Shown: positions 1 to 11,895 of the stretch, in pieces
Numbering within the stretch: position 1 is the first letter of the stretch
Layout of the letters: every line of letters starts with the position of its first letter
Made by a program: the position numbers and the translations under genes
Notes under the pieces: model-generated
The model's input: only the letters and a program-made list of their open reading frames with translations
The model's database searches: none
Told to the model about the DNA's origin: nothing
Assembly (NCBI GenBank): GCA_028554755.1
Contig: JAPTOF010000004.1
Location: forward strand, 1,433,501 to 1,497,500
Source: Cordia subcordata
Lineage: Eukaryota; Streptophyta; Magnoliopsida; Boraginales; Cordiaceae
Length of the DNA: 64,000 bases
Direction of reading: 5' to 3'

Positions 1-3000
1 AACTCGGTTAATCTCTGCAATTACTTCAGGACTAAGATCAACACTGCATGCCTGGAGGACTTCTTGCAGTTGCCACAGCTTTGTTGCTCCAAAAATGGCA
101 CTCGCAACAAGGGGGTGTCTCAAAACAAAGCCTGAGCAAGGAAATTCAGGATTGCTGATATGAGAATACATTAAAGATCAGAATTTACAGCAATTTGCTC
201 TTAAACAAAGTTTAGCAAAGAGTATCACAATCTTATGAATGATATTATGCGTACATATACAGTCGAGCTTAATCGCTCCCAACTTCAATAAAGGGATCCA
301 TTCATTATTCTTCATGCCTTATCCACAGGTGACTCTTGCCTCAAAAATATGTAAACAAGCATCTATCAAAGAACAGTTCTATACAGAAGAAACTTATATG
401 TAAGTAAACATCCTCATGGTATAGAATTAAGTTGACAAGTCTAATCATAATAATTAAGCAGCCAGAACCACAAGGAGGACCTTGTGTTGGAAGTGGCAAA
501 AACATAAATGGCTCAGTTAAAAAAAAATGCATGATAAAAACGTGTTCACACAAAATTTAGTGTTCACTACTAATATACGTCAAGGATCAAGAAAAGTAGC
601 AGATCTTAGAAAAATATGAAAAGTAAATTAAGCAAGAGATATTGTACCAATAGCAAGAGATACAGGATGAATGCCATATTTTTCAGCAATATCAAGGTAT
701 TCCTGCATAAAGGAACAAATACCATAATCAGCATTTAATCCTGTAACTTCCTAGTATGAAACAACTTAAAAACTCCATTAAGGAACAAATATCAATAAAC
801 TTGAATTTCGGGAGACAAGATTCCGAAAAGATACAGTCATGAGAAGAAAGGAAAGACGTAGAGAAACAGAGTAAGATAGAATCAGAACATTATCCAGAAC
901 AATTTACAGAGCTTCTAAGATGTCCTCCCCACTTAATCAAAAATAATTAAAGTTATGCAGCTTAAATAGAAAGGAAATAAGGTTAGATCAACATTTCAGG
1001 AAACAAAGTTCTTCCCTACTAAAAATATTCCCCAATTAGAGAACTTGAAACTACAATGATGCAATCAGTCAAAAGGCGAAATAAACTAACTTTAGTGGCC
1101 TTCCTAATATTTGTATTTGACGGGTTGTATCTTGACTCTCCTTCCGCACACCGCCCTGACCAAAAATGCTATCTTGTGAGATAATCAAGTCATAGACATG
1201 CAACATCTAACGAGGATGGTCAGCCCAACCTCTAAAAAGATTTAAACGAGCATCCGTTGGACCTCCATCGGATGACAGATACTTCCCCGAAAGTATGCCC
1301 ATTGCCAGAGGGCTGTAAGCCAACAAGCTGACCCTAATGTCAACCATAAGAAAATGCACACATTACCATCAAAGTATAAATCAGGAAAAAAGCAAGTTGA
1401 TCAGAATCTATCTGCAGGTATTTTGCATACCATATTTTCAAATTTTATAGTGTACTAGTAAAGAAAATGGAATGGATTCCTTTTCTTATATAACAAGCAT
1501 GAGCATAAGAAGATTTATATAATAAATATTTCTAGAAATCTGCCTTTCAAGTAAGCCGTACCTCTCATGATGACAGCATTCAGCCATCGCAAAATCAAAA
1601 TTTCGGCAGAGTAAGTTGTATGAATTCTGTAAATAAAGAGGCTAATTGGTAAATAATGATGTGAAACAGCCAGCATTAAGAGTCTTTAAACACACTCGAA
1701 CAACGTAACACCTGTACAGATACTATCCTAGGATAGTGAGATCCACCTTCAGCAACTTGTAGGAATTTCATGACTCCATAAGGGGTTTCATTACTTACTC
1801 CAATGTATCTGATCTACAAGTAGAGCTTCCAGTTAGTGAACTAAGTATCATTACTGAAAGAGATTTGTTTTTTAAGTACTAAAATCTCCTGATACTGTCA
1901 CTAACCTTACCAGCATCAACTGCTCTGCCAAGAGCATTAAGCTGTTCCTCAATATCTACAGAAGAAAAACTTCGCACAGGATCATACTCAGTTTCACCAA
2001 ACATTGGAACATACCTGCAAGAAATCTCAACAAATATGTTAAGAAATAATTGATCAATTGGGAAGATAACGATTCACATTTTTTTCAAGTTCACAAAGAA
2101 AAAACTGGAATGGAATCGTAATAGAAAGTAAGACAAACATACAAACCGATCTGGCCAGTGAATTTGATACAAGTCAATATAATCTGTTTGTGCACGCAGC
2201 AAACTGCAACAATTCAAGATGTATTCTGTTAAAATGTAGCACTATAGTGTCAAAAAGAAATAAATATCTTCTACAACTTGACTGGAGATAATTCCCGTTG
2301 CACAGAATTGCTGTCATGAAACAAAAATGTAGCCTCTCTAGATGTAAAACACATAGAGGAGAAGTCGCAATCTTTTCTCTCAAGAATTTTCAGAATCATT
2401 TTTTTCACGTGCTCGCAGGAATAAACATATTATAACAACTAAAATAGACAAGGAACATAATACCAGGTAACAACCATATGTAGAAACTGAATAATGGAAG
2501 ATTGAAGAATGAACTAGCTAAAGCAACCTATTATCTATCGCCTCCATTATATTCCTCGCATCCAGACTTTCTGGTCCACCCCGAATCCACGTCATCTGTC
2601 CCGATGGCCCACTAACCTGTATCAGACGCACAAAAAACAATCACATGACGCCGGTTGTTTCCTCATCTCGTTCAAGGAACATGCTCTAACCTTCCAAGTC
2701 AAACATACACTTAAAAGCCAAATGTGCATTTGCAGCATGATGAACATGAAATGTATCCGAATTTAGGAATAAAGAATGACGACCTTAGTGGCAAAAACAA
2801 CACGATCCCTAGGGATCTTTCGCTCTCTAATCCAACGGCCAAAGTACTCCTCACTCCTCCCTTGGGTTTCTGCCCGCTGTGGCACCGGATACCTAAGTGT
2901 AAATGTTTGAATAACATAATAGTAGACTAGTAAACGTTGTGATTTACATGAATTTACATAAATGTGGCAAAAGAAGTCAAGTCATTAAGGAGGCAGCAAG

Positions 3001-3405
3001 GCAGGTTCTTATAAATCATACGGGTTATTAAATTATTAACGGTGCAATTTTGACGAAACACAAGCCTGTCCGAATAAATTTAAAAAGGGACTGAATAAAC
3101 AGAGCGTTTATTTAAGAAACAAACTGCATATTGATACATTTCGGCGGAGTCGAAGAAGTTGATTCCTGCGTGGAAAGCCTTGTCCATCAGTTTGAAAGAC
3201 TCGAGCAATGTGTTCTGCTCGCCAAAGGTCATGGTTCCTGCGGACACATGATTTTTTTTTTATTAGACACCAAAAGTTTTGAAACTTTCGAGAGAGGGAT
3301 TGAGAGTGTGTGTGTGTGTGTGTGTTATTTTTGTGTGTGCGTGTTACCTAAGCATAGTCTTGAGACCCTCAAATCAGGGGCTAAATTGAAAACAGGCACA
3401 GCCAT
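1..3405 (-). CDS. Aldo/keto reductase, Tas-like NADPH oxidoreductase (3' end off window)
   Basis: Twelve exons read on the minus strand: 3405-3348, 3237-3138, 2892-2784, 2616-2528, 2203-2147, 2014-1906, 1813-1712, 1626-1562, 1333-1230, 1155-1091, 702-648 and 131-1. All visible junctions are GT-AG and the frame carries through about 348 residues with no stop; the last few codons lie beyond position 1. The aldo/keto reductase tetrad is visible: Asp49 and Tyr54 in NFFDSAEMYP, Lys89 in VFATKV and His134 in YQIHWPDR. The family reduces aldehydes and ketones with NADPH on a TIM barrel. It resembles Arabidopsis At1g04420-type proteins. The chosen ATG (3405) gives MAVPVFNLAPDLRVSRLCLG directly before the TMTFGEQ barrel start, so no transit peptide is predicted and a cytosolic location is inferred. 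A plastid form would need an upstream exon that I do not see. The substrate is unknown. Confidence 0.92.
3306..3344. repeat. TG microsatellite in intron 1 of the aldo/keto reductase
   Basis: An interrupted TG/GTGC run lies immediately downstream (in transcript order) of the exon-1 donor at 3347. It is likely length-polymorphic. Confidence 0.85.
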
Positions 3406-3502
3406 CGGCAGCAGAGCTTGAAGAAGATAGAGACACCACAAAATAAGCAAAATTAATGAGTAGAAATGGCCCCAAAAGCCAAAAAAAAACTTTTTGTTCG
3501 AA

Positions 3503-3575
3503 TGAAGATGCAGGGTATCGAACCCTGGTCCTCTCACATGCAAAGCGAGCGCTCCACCATTGGAACTACAGAAAA
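3503..3575 (-). tRNA. tRNA-Ala(UGC)-like, acceptor stem broken (probable pseudo-tRNA)
   Basis: The minus strand holds D-arm GTTC/GAGC, anticodon stem CTCGC/GTGAG around loop TTTGCAT (anticodon TGC, Ala), and T-arm CAGGG-TTCGATA-CCCTG, all able to pair and matching the plant tRNA-Ala pattern. The 3' acceptor strand CATCTTC is present, but the seven bases before TA at the 5' side are TTTTCTG, which pair at only two of seven positions. The T-loop keeps a usable B-box. I read it as a tRNA-Ala whose 5' end has been replaced or lost, about 100 bp upstream of the aldo/keto reductase start, so probably non-functional as a tRNA. Confidence 0.6.
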
Positions 3576-3905
3576 GAAGACACTCTCTTCAATACATTGA
3601 ATGAAAAATAGGTTTTACTTGATTTTGCTAATCGTGACATTAACCTTTTTTTTCCCTTGGTTCGACGTGGTGACATATTTGCCATAAATGCAAAAGCTTT
3701 CTGCATAAACAGTGGGAGAAAACAGCAGTAAATTGAAGAAATTGGGCAAAACAACGATCTATTCATTGATGATATATGAACATTGAATATTACATCCAGA
3801 TGTAGTCAGTCCAAAAAGCTTCTTGATTCACATCAACATTAAATTTCCTAACCAAAAAAACACCCAAAAAAAAAACACTAGGTAGCATATTTCTGTAAAC
3901 TATAT

Positions 3906-4449
3906 CTAAAACTCCTGAGAAACAGAGCCAATCTCAGCCTTCCCTTTGCCAGTCTTCTTAGGCAGCAAATTCTGATGAATCTTAGGCAACACCCCTCCAC
4001 TTGCTATTGTCACTGCTCCAAGCAACTTGCTCAGCTCCTCGTCGTTCCTCACCGCGAGCTGTATGTGTCTTGGAATTATCCTATTCTTCTTGTTATCCCT
4101 CGCCGCATTCCCAGCTAGCTCCAAAACCTACAACCCAAAAAAATAAAAAAAAAATCACCCACCATAATTAATAACACAAAAAAACAAATTCAAACAACAA
4201 AATTATGGGGGAAAAAACAAAGGGGTAGAGATTATGAACCTCAGCAGCGAGGTATTCAAGGACAGCAGAGAGGTAGACGGGTGAGCCAGAGCCAACTCGC
4301 TGAGCGTAACGGCCTTTCTTGAGGAAACGGGCGATGCGGCCGACGGGGAATTGCAGGCCGGCCTTTGCTGATCTGGAAACGGACTTGGTGGCTTTGGGCT
4401 TGCCACGGCCGCCGCCTACGGACTTGGTTGTTGGTGCAGTTGAGCTCAT
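3906..4449 (-). CDS. H2AX: Histone H2A.X variant
   Basis: There are two exons, 4449-4240 and 4127-3906, with one 112-bp GT-AG intron, giving 143 residues. The histone fold is complete: [13 protein letters not shown] (residues 31-43), LEYLAAEV across the splice junction, and [20 protein letters not shown]. The C-terminus is SQEF, the plant H2A.X hallmark; Ser140 is the site that ATM/ATR phosphorylate at DNA breaks (family knowledge). It therefore acts in nucleosomes as both a core histone and a damage mark. The start at 4449 is the ATG before SSTAPTT; the upstream TTG in frame is not used. The single intron after residue 70 separates it from the intronless replication-type H2A genes. A TATA box lies about 70 bp upstream. 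The only real ambiguity is which H2A.X paralogue this is. Confidence 0.96.
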
Positions 4450-4518
4450 CTTGATCAAGCGGTGGTGACTGTAAGATTAATGGGGTTTCTTTGGAAAATT
4501 TGGAGGCAAGGTTGGGGT

Positions 4519-4528
4519 TATATATAGG
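4519..4528 (-). promoter_or_regulatory. TATA box of H2A.X
   Basis: CCTATATATA on the minus strand, 70 bp upstream of the H2A.X ATG. It would place the transcription start near 4490, leaving a 5' leader of about 40 nt. Confidence 0.55.
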
Positions 4529-6783
4529 CAATGTGTGAATCTGATTTGTTAGTAATGGTATCACGCGGATTGCCAACGTGGCAGGTGTGGTGTGCGGTTG
4601 TGATGTCTTACCTGTTCTGGATGTTCATTGGTTGGTTGGATTTCACTTGGATTGCCAGCGTGGAGGTGAAAGTTTGAATTTTCGGTGTTGGGCGCTTTTT
4701 CTAAATAGTTTTGGGCTGGATTGAGCATTTTGATTTCCCTAATCATTTTCTTTTAAATAAATTCGGGGGTTTTGATTTCCCTATCAAATTGAATGCTTAT
4801 GATTATATTCATAACTTATTCTAATTATAATTTTAGTTTGTTTTGTAAAGTTATGTCCAATAAATTAATCTCAATGAGTCAATTTTTAAAGGATTAAAGA
4901 ATGAACCTATGAGTTGTTGCCATCTATTCTATGTTACGATATAAAACAATAATCTCAAGTTTTTTATTTGCTTTCCTTCATTTCGTGAACCGCTGAAGGT
5001 TGTCATGTGTCCTAACTTGGCCCCTTTTTTTTTTCCCTTGTTGTTTATAGAGCTTTCGAGATAAGACGGACTCTAATAGATCCCTAAAATACAAAAACCT
5101 TCATATTTAGAAAAGTTATTAATAGTAAAATGCTTCAATAGTTCTCTTATCCCACGTCCAAAATTTTAAGTTTTTTTCTAGTCCCAAAACAAAACACCCA
5201 TATGTAAAGGTTTTCTCATCCTCCAAAGCAAACACCCAAATCTCATCCCCTATCTTCTACAGCTTTAAGACTGCAATATTTTAAAAATAGGAGAGCTATT
5301 AAAGTGAACCAAAATAGGGATTCCTTAAACTGAAAGTTTGATAAAAAAAATAGGAGAATTATTGAAGTAAAACTGAAAATAGGGGATCTCAAGTTATAAA
5401 AAAATTACTCAAATCACTTAAATTCAAAGAAAAAAATAAAAAAACCTGCTGGAGATAGCCTAACCCTTATGCTCATTTCCCCTAGGTCAAATAGTCAAAA
5501 CATGCCCAATATAAAAAATTAATACACATATTTCTTTTTTTCATTGACATTACACAATATAACATCAAAGTAACTTACTGTTGACTTACTTTCTTGCTCA
5601 TAGGAAGTCAACTTCTTCCCCTTTGTATTGAAGGACTCCAAAAATTTAATTTTATTCTATTAGCTTCCTTGTTTTTATATTTTAGAGAATTCTTGTTTTA
5701 ATTTTATTTCAATAATTTTTCATAAGTTCATTTACAAAATATTAACAATAATATGTTTAAAATGGTTTTGAAAAAAAAATGTTAAACTTTAATTAGGCAT
5801 AATTATGAACTCACTAGTGGTGATTTCACCCTTTGTGAGAGGAGAAAAGGGAAAGGGATTAGAGACTATAGCAAACTATAAAAATGGTTATAGGGTTTTT
5901 AGAAATCGCATAGTCCTATGGGGTTGATGAAACTCTTTTCCCTTTACACTATGTTTGAATTGGGGAGGGGAAGAATTTAATAAAAGAACAGATGAAATAA
6001 AACTATAAAAGAAAATGAGAGAAAATAATCATTTTTTGTTTGGATTGAAAAACTTATAATAAAATATCATCATAAAGGATTGTAGATTTATCTATTAGAA
6101 TTAAAAAAAGAAAACAGAAGGAAAGAATGATGCTATGTTCAAATGGACTTTTATACGTTTTTCAATTTTATGATTTTGAACAACCATTAAATTTATCGGG
6201 TTTTGGACACGTCATATTTGAACAAGACACTGACTACATCAAGTTCCAAAATCTTAGCTACCTAACTCAAGATAGTCGAGATCAAATTCGAGATTTTAGG
6301 AGTAAAGCCTTAGCTAGCCTATACAACTCTTATATATACATATTATGAGCAATTATTATGTTTATATTTTGTCAAAATCAAATCACACCGGTTTACTAAT
6401 ATAACTCGACCTAGTTAGACCTACTTATATTTTTGTATTTATAGGTCTCCACGTAGTTTGTTTCGAGCAGAAAGTATTGACTAATAATTTTTGCACTATC
6501 AGCTTCAAATCCACTCCTTTCCCTTCATTTCTCTCAGTCCAAATAAGGGTTTACCGCCTTCCTTCGTCAGCAAGAATATCTTAATATTTTGCATTCTTGA
6601 TAATGTATTAGGACATCAACTTGATGATTATCTTTTATAATTATTAAATTCGAGGTTTTTTGGTTATTATTTTTGTTTAAGTATTGAAAAAGAATTCCAT
6701 ATAGGATTTATAGAATTAAAAAAATTATTATAATATAAAAAGAAAATAACACATAACATTGTAAGGTAAAAATATCACATAAC
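4529..6783. other. Gene-free AT-rich stretch
   Basis: Upstream flank of H2A.X. Homopolymer-rich, low-complexity AT sequence with no ORF showing recognisable protein similarity, no tRNA arms and no long repeat. The 73-codon ORF at 6127-6348 shows no protein family features. Confidence 0.6.
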
Positions 6784-6922
6784 AACATAATATTGGAATT
6801 AGGTAATAATTTAAGTGTTTAAAAATATTTCCTCTATGAGTAAGAACCTAGTTTCAAATTCCATGCGACTTCAAAAGTTGAGTTGGGATTGGTGGATAAT
6901 AATTAAAAAAAAAACATAATAT
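6784..6922 (+). mobile_element. tRNA-derived SINE with 10-bp target-site duplication
   Basis: AACATAATAT occurs at 6784-6793 and again, identically, at 6913-6922. The 119-bp body between them starts with a degenerate A-box at 6807-6824 (TAATTTAAGTGTTTAAAA), has a B-box-like GTTTCAAATTCC at 6851-6862, a G/T-rich middle (GAGTTGGGATTGGTGG) and a poly(A) tail just before the right duplication. These are the marks of a short retroposon transcribed by RNA polymerase III and mobilised by a LINE. It resembles the copy at 30463-30593. Confidence 0.75.
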
Positions 6923-7561
6923 GTGAAAGGAGAAAACATGTAAGTGAAAAAACTAACACAATTAAATAACAGTTTTTAAAATAATTTTTTCTCATAAATT
7001 CAGACATTTTTATTAAAAATTTTGAAATTCAAACTCGAATTCTATATTTCACCAAGTAAGATGCCAAGAAGTGAATTATGTAACAAGAACAATTCTTTAC
7101 AGATCGAACAAATTGGCACTTAGCTCATTTCTGAGAGTGTAATATTCAAATGCTTAATTTCAAAAAGATTCTACTGTGGAAATAATGATTGGCTGCTTTC
7201 TCTTCGCTGTCTCTTGTCTTTGTCATCGTAGTCAATATTCACTATGCACTATCACAACATAGTATAGTTCAAAGGTAAATTATATGAGAATTCTGAATTT
7301 TAAACTAGATTTTCTTTGTTAAACAAAAGAAAATTTCACTACTCAAAAAGAGAGTTTACATAGACTAATTTTCACTCGAAATACATCAAAAGATAGAAGG
7401 CACGATAAGACTTTGAAAATATTACATCAGATCAACCACGAAGAAAATGAAAGAGATTGAAGATATATTATTTACAAGACTTTCAAAAATTGATCCACAA
7501 ATTCAACAATAGCAAGGTCTAAATCACATGATTCATTGATAGTCATAGACCTTGTTTTTTT
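6923..7561. other. 3' flank of the Vapyrin-like gene, no gene seen
   Basis: AT-rich sequence, part of it presumably the 3' UTR of the gene ending at 7562. No ORF, repeat or RNA gene is supported. Confidence 0.5.
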
Positions 7562-8962
7562 CTAATGGCAAAAAGGTTTTAGAACTGAAAGATGCCTTTT
7601 GAAAGTATTCCAATCAACTGGAATATTCTCTTTGAGACTCTTCACATTTGCTCTAGCCCCATGACTAATCAAATGAACAGCAACATTTGAATGGCCTGCC
7701 TCAATTGCAAGATGGAAAGGAGTGTAGCCATCATCATCAACAGCATCAATCTCAGCTCCATGGCTTATCAAAAGCTTAACACACTCATTTTGGCCTTTAA
7801 ATGCAGCTCTGTGAAGAGGGCTCCAACCATTTTGATCTCTGCAATTGACATTGGCCCCTTCTGCTAGGCAACTCTTCATCCCATGGACATCACCTATTCT
7901 TGCAGCTCTGTGCAACACATCCCTGAAATGTAACAAATCGTATAGATGCCTGTGACCCTGATCAACTGCCAGAGCAAATGCAGTCTTGCCATCTTTTGTC
8001 ATCACGTGTTTTGCGAAAATTGAGCGAGTTGACAAGATCTCAACTGCTTCAGCATGCCCTTTGTGTGCAGCAAAATGGAGTGGAGTCCACCCATTGCAAT
8101 CTGCAATATCAGGATCACTTCCTGCTGAAACAAGAAACTCAAGTACTTTTACATGTCCGTGGATTGCTGCAATATGAAGAGCAGTTCGACCTTGAGAATC
8201 TGTCAAATCCAGATCAATATCCGCATATCCAAGGCACAGCAATTCGATTATATCTTCGCAGTCCATAGCTGCTGCATCGTGTAAAAACCGATCAAACTTC
8301 TTCTCGATTATGTAACCCGACTCAATTAGCGACTGGACAATATCAACTTTTCCGAATTTTACAGCCTTTGACATTGCAGACTGCCCATCTGAACCCCTAT
8401 CGTTTACATCTGCACCAGCTTCAATCAAGGCCGAAACAAAGTAAGAGTTTCCAGCTTTAGCAGCATGTTTAAGCAAGGAATTTAGCTGGGATTGATCACA
8501 CCAAGCAACGGCTTCCGGTAACAAGAACTTGATTTCCAGGGACCTGGATTGGTACGAAAGAAGGGATTCAACAACATGGAGGCCTACAAAGGAGATGGGG
8601 ATGGTGGCGTCTTTGAATATATGTGAACCTGGCCTGGAGAACAAACGGCGAAGATCATCCTGATGGGCCTTCCCTGTGGGAAGCATCGATGACCGGACAA
8701 GGATGGTGTCAAGAGTTGCAGAGAGGGGTGGCTTATCATTGTCAGTTTGGGATAAGAAAAGGGTGTATGATGAGGTTGAGAGAGGTGGAATGGTAGACGA
8801 GGCTTGTGAGAAGGAGAAGACAGATGGGTTGGTGGTGGTAAGAGAAATGGCCACAGACATGGTGTGCATCAGGTTGGTTAGCTTGAACGTTGCACAACAC
8901 TTTTGGCCTCTGATGAACAATAGTTTCAGCTCCTGCACATCAGCTTTGACTAGTCTGTCCAT
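7562..8962 (-). CDS. MSP (VAP) domain plus ankyrin-repeat protein, Vapyrin / Vapyrin-like family
   Basis: One intronless ORF of 466 residues opening with MDRLVK, as Vapyrins do. Residues 1-125 form an MSP/VAP-type immunoglobulin-like domain (FIRGQKCCATFKLTNLMHT). Residues 160-440 hold about eight ankyrin repeats, clearest at GRTALHIAAIHGH (258), GWTPLHFAAHKGH (291), GWSPLHRAAFKGQ (379) and GYTPFHLAIEAGH (412). In Vapyrin, known from petunia PAM1 and Medicago VPY, these domains act in endomembrane trafficking needed for arbuscular mycorrhizal fungi to enter and branch in root cells. Canonical Vapyrin is about 535-541 residues; this one is shorter, with a divergent linker and C-terminus, so VAPYRIN-LIKE is the better guess. 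The domain assignment is seen in the sequence; the symbiotic role is inference. Confidence 0.9.
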   Translation of the reverse strand: MDRLVKADVQELKLLFIRGQKCCATFKLTNLMHTMSVAISLTTTNPSVFSFSQASSTIPPLSTSSYTLFLSQTDNDKPPLSATLDTILVRSSMLPTGKAHQDDLRRLFSRPGSHIFKDATIPISFVGLHVVESLLSYQSRSLEIKFLLPEAVAWCDQSQLNSLLKHAAKAGNSYFVSALIEAGADVNDRGSDGQSAMSKAVKFGKVDIVQSLIESGYIIEKKFDRFLHDAAAMDCEDIIELLCLGYADIDLDLTDSQGRTALHIAAIHGHVKVLEFLVSAGSDPDIADCNGWTPLHFAAHKGHAEAVEILSTRSIFAKHVMTKDGKTAFALAVDQGHRHLYDLLHFRDVLHRAARIGDVHGMKSCLAEGANVNCRDQNGWSPLHRAAFKGQNECVKLLISHGAEIDAVDDDGYTPFHLAIEAGHSNVAVHLISHGARANVKSLKENIPVDWNTFKRHLSVLKPFCH

Positions 8963-9096
8963 GGCTGCGATTAGCTCTAAACTTATTCTTCAGAAAAAGT
9001 GATGATGACTAGTAATATAATGCAGGAGAAATTTAATGGTGATAGGCTAATCCTTTTGTTACACTAGTTCAAGGCTATTATTTTAGTCTCTTAGCT

Positions 9097-9105
9097 TATT
9101 TTATA
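9097..9105 (-). promoter_or_regulatory. Candidate TATA box of the Vapyrin-like gene
   Basis: TATAAAATA on the minus strand, about 140 bp upstream of the ATG at 8962. Confidence 0.4.
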
Positions 9106-9277
9106 CGCTCTTCTGGTTATTCAATTTTCTAACTCTGGTGCAGTTTCAAATGAATTTTCCATTGTCTTGACTCATTTTGATTGAGACTAGACAGCGACGT
9201 CCCAAGAAATGACAGAAACAAAGAGCGAGCTGGCTTATTGTATCAGGTTTAGCTAGTACTGAACGACTCATTTGATT

Positions 9278-11803
9278 GAATAGTCAAGCTAATGTATGAA
9301 CAAAACTAAGTGTTATATTCTATCAAGGTAATTTTACTAGAAGCGTCATCTGCTTGAAATAGTCACGAGGCAAGCCTTTTCTTTTATAATTGTTGACATG
9401 GAATTACCTCTTCTCAAAATAACTTGTCGTTTGCTTTGAGTTTACACTCAGCAATGGGAGGAAGGTTCCTTCCAGCTGACTTGGTCGAGACATTACATTA
9501 AGCTTCTAGTTTTAGCAGCTTGCTAGTAATCTACTTGTCCCAATGTACAGAGTACTCATTCAAGAATGAATAATTCCAACAGCATTACAATGAGTAACCC
9601 AGGAATGGAACAATTGAACTATTCTCATCTCTATGATGCATTATACATACCCCAAAGTACTTCAAGTAAAAAACAGTCAACAACTCAGTTTTCCACCAAT
9701 GAAAAATGTTAGATGCATAATAATCTATGCAAGTGAACTAGTAAAACTGTCTGTACTTATGACTCACATTGTTGCATGCTTTTGGGTGGACGAGAATTAT
9801 ATGCAGATTTCAGATAAGCATATAACAAACACAGTATAATTATGACAGATAATTCAAACTGAAGGAATAAATTAGAATATCGGATGATGTTATAAGATTG
9901 TTAACATATCTTAGGGATCAACAAGGCAACCTTAGGAGCACCTTTAAACTACTGTTTATAAGAATAATCAAATTGTGCTAGTGAAGGTGAAGGAAATTGC
10001 CAGAGAACAAAAAAGCTAGTAGATGAGAAAGATGATGTGTTCTAGAAAAAAACCAAGCGCAAGAAAATCAAATAATGAAACTGGAATTTTGACAAAAGAA
10101 AAAAAGAAATGAAAGTACTGAATTTTGTCCGATATTTCTTGCATCTGCTAATGTTATCCTCACAACAGATATTTCAGGCATTTGCAAGTAGCTAAATGCA
10201 GCCCTTTTTTAGGTAAAATTGCAGAAATGACCAGCAACACTTAATCAGCCAAACAAGTCGCAAAATCACTACTAGCATTTGAAACCAATAAAACTAAGCG
10301 GGGACATAAAGAAGGATCAAGAATGCAGCATCCTAATCTAAATTACTAGATTTTTAGCCTTAGTCGCTCTTCCAAGGCCCAAACGAACCTCTCAAAGGCT
10401 ACAATATCACTAACCTTGATTGTAAAGGTTAAATATGTCAACTATATTATGGTTCAGGATAGAATACATAAAAGGTAAACGAGAAGAAACTGATACTATA
10501 AATAACCAACACTTTCCAGTCTCCACAGATCGAATAGTCAAGCTAATGTATGAACAAAACTAAGTCTTATATTCTATCAAGTGGGGGTCGGTTATTTTAC
10601 TAGAAATGTCATCAGATTGAAATAGTCACGATGCAATGACCTTTTCTTTTACAATTGTTGACATGGTATTACCATAAGTCCTTACTAGAGCTTCTCAAAA
10701 TAACTTATCTCAAGTTTTCATGCATTCAGCAATGGCAGGAAGGTTGCTTCCAGCTGACTTGGTCATGAAGAGATTACTTTAAGCTTCTACTTAATTTTGG
10801 CTTCTTCTTAGTAATCTACTCGTCCCCATGTACGGACTTATGCCCCTGATTTGTCCAAGAATGAATAATTCCAACAGTATTAGATTAACTAACCCGAGAA
10901 TGAAACAACTGAACTTTTCTCATCTCTGTAATGCATTATATATCCCCATAGTACTTCAAGTAAAAGACAGTCAACAACTTAGCTTTCCACAATGAAAATG
11001 TCAGATACATAATAATCTATGCAATTGAACTAGTAAAATTATCTGTTCTAATGGCTCACACTGTTGCATGCTTTGAGCAAGGATCGCTCTGCTACTAATT
11101 ATGGCAGATAACTCAAACTGAAGTATAAAGTAAAGTATTAGATGATGTTATAAGATTGTTAACATATGTTAGGGATTAGTAAGGCAACGTTATGAGCACC
11201 TTTATTCAGCTGTTTATAACAATAATCAAATTAATGCCAATGAAGGTCAAGGAAATTGCCAGATAACAAAAACGTAGATGAGAAAGATGATATGTGTTCC
11301 ATAAAAAACCCAGTGCAAGAAAACCAAATAATGAAACTGCAATTTTGACAAAAGAAAAAAGAAACGAGACAAATGAATTTGATCACATTTTTTCTTGCAT
11401 TTTCAGATATTATCTAACGACAGATATTTCAGGCTTTTACAAGTGGAGTTAACTGTAGCCTTTTTTTTTTTTCAATAAAATGGCAGAAATTATCTGCTGC
11501 ATTTATTCAGCCAAACAAGTTGTAAAACCACTGCTAGCATTTGAAACCAATAAAACTAAGTTGGGACATATATAGAGAAGGATCGAGAATGCAGTATCCT
11601 AGTCTAACTTAATCAGATTTTTGTGATTAGTCTGCTCTAGCAAGGCCCAAACGTACCTGACAAAGGCTAAAATATCACTGAACCTCAATCATAAAAGTGA
11701 AATATGTTAACTGTGTTATGGCTCAAAATAGAATACAAAAGAAGATACACGAGAAGAAAATGACACTAGAAATAACCAACTCTTTCCAGTCTCTGCAGAT
11801 TCA
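9278..11803. repeat. 1.25-kb tandem duplication (units 9278-10530 and 10531-11803)
   Basis: Both units begin GAATAGTCAAGCTAATGTAT and stay collinear to the end, for example AGCATTTGAAACCAATAAAA near 10270 and 11540. They differ by scattered substitutions and small indels. A third, partial copy lies at 17863-18474. On the minus strand the two units share a short open frame (VWALEERLRL in the left unit, VWALLEQ in the right) preceded by an acceptor-like AG, so the unit may come from the 3' end of a gene. I do not recognise the protein. Confidence 0.85.
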
Positions 11804-11895
11804 CTTAGACACGGCTCTAACCGATAAAAGGATAAGGATGCTAATTTATGTTATCCACATAACTAAAATCTCATATAGTTCACTTCTAGTGTTAC

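Noticed and set aside
6127..6348. 73-codon ORF with a reasonable residue mix
   Set aside because: No homology I can name, no TATA or exon partners, isolated in AT-rich sequence.
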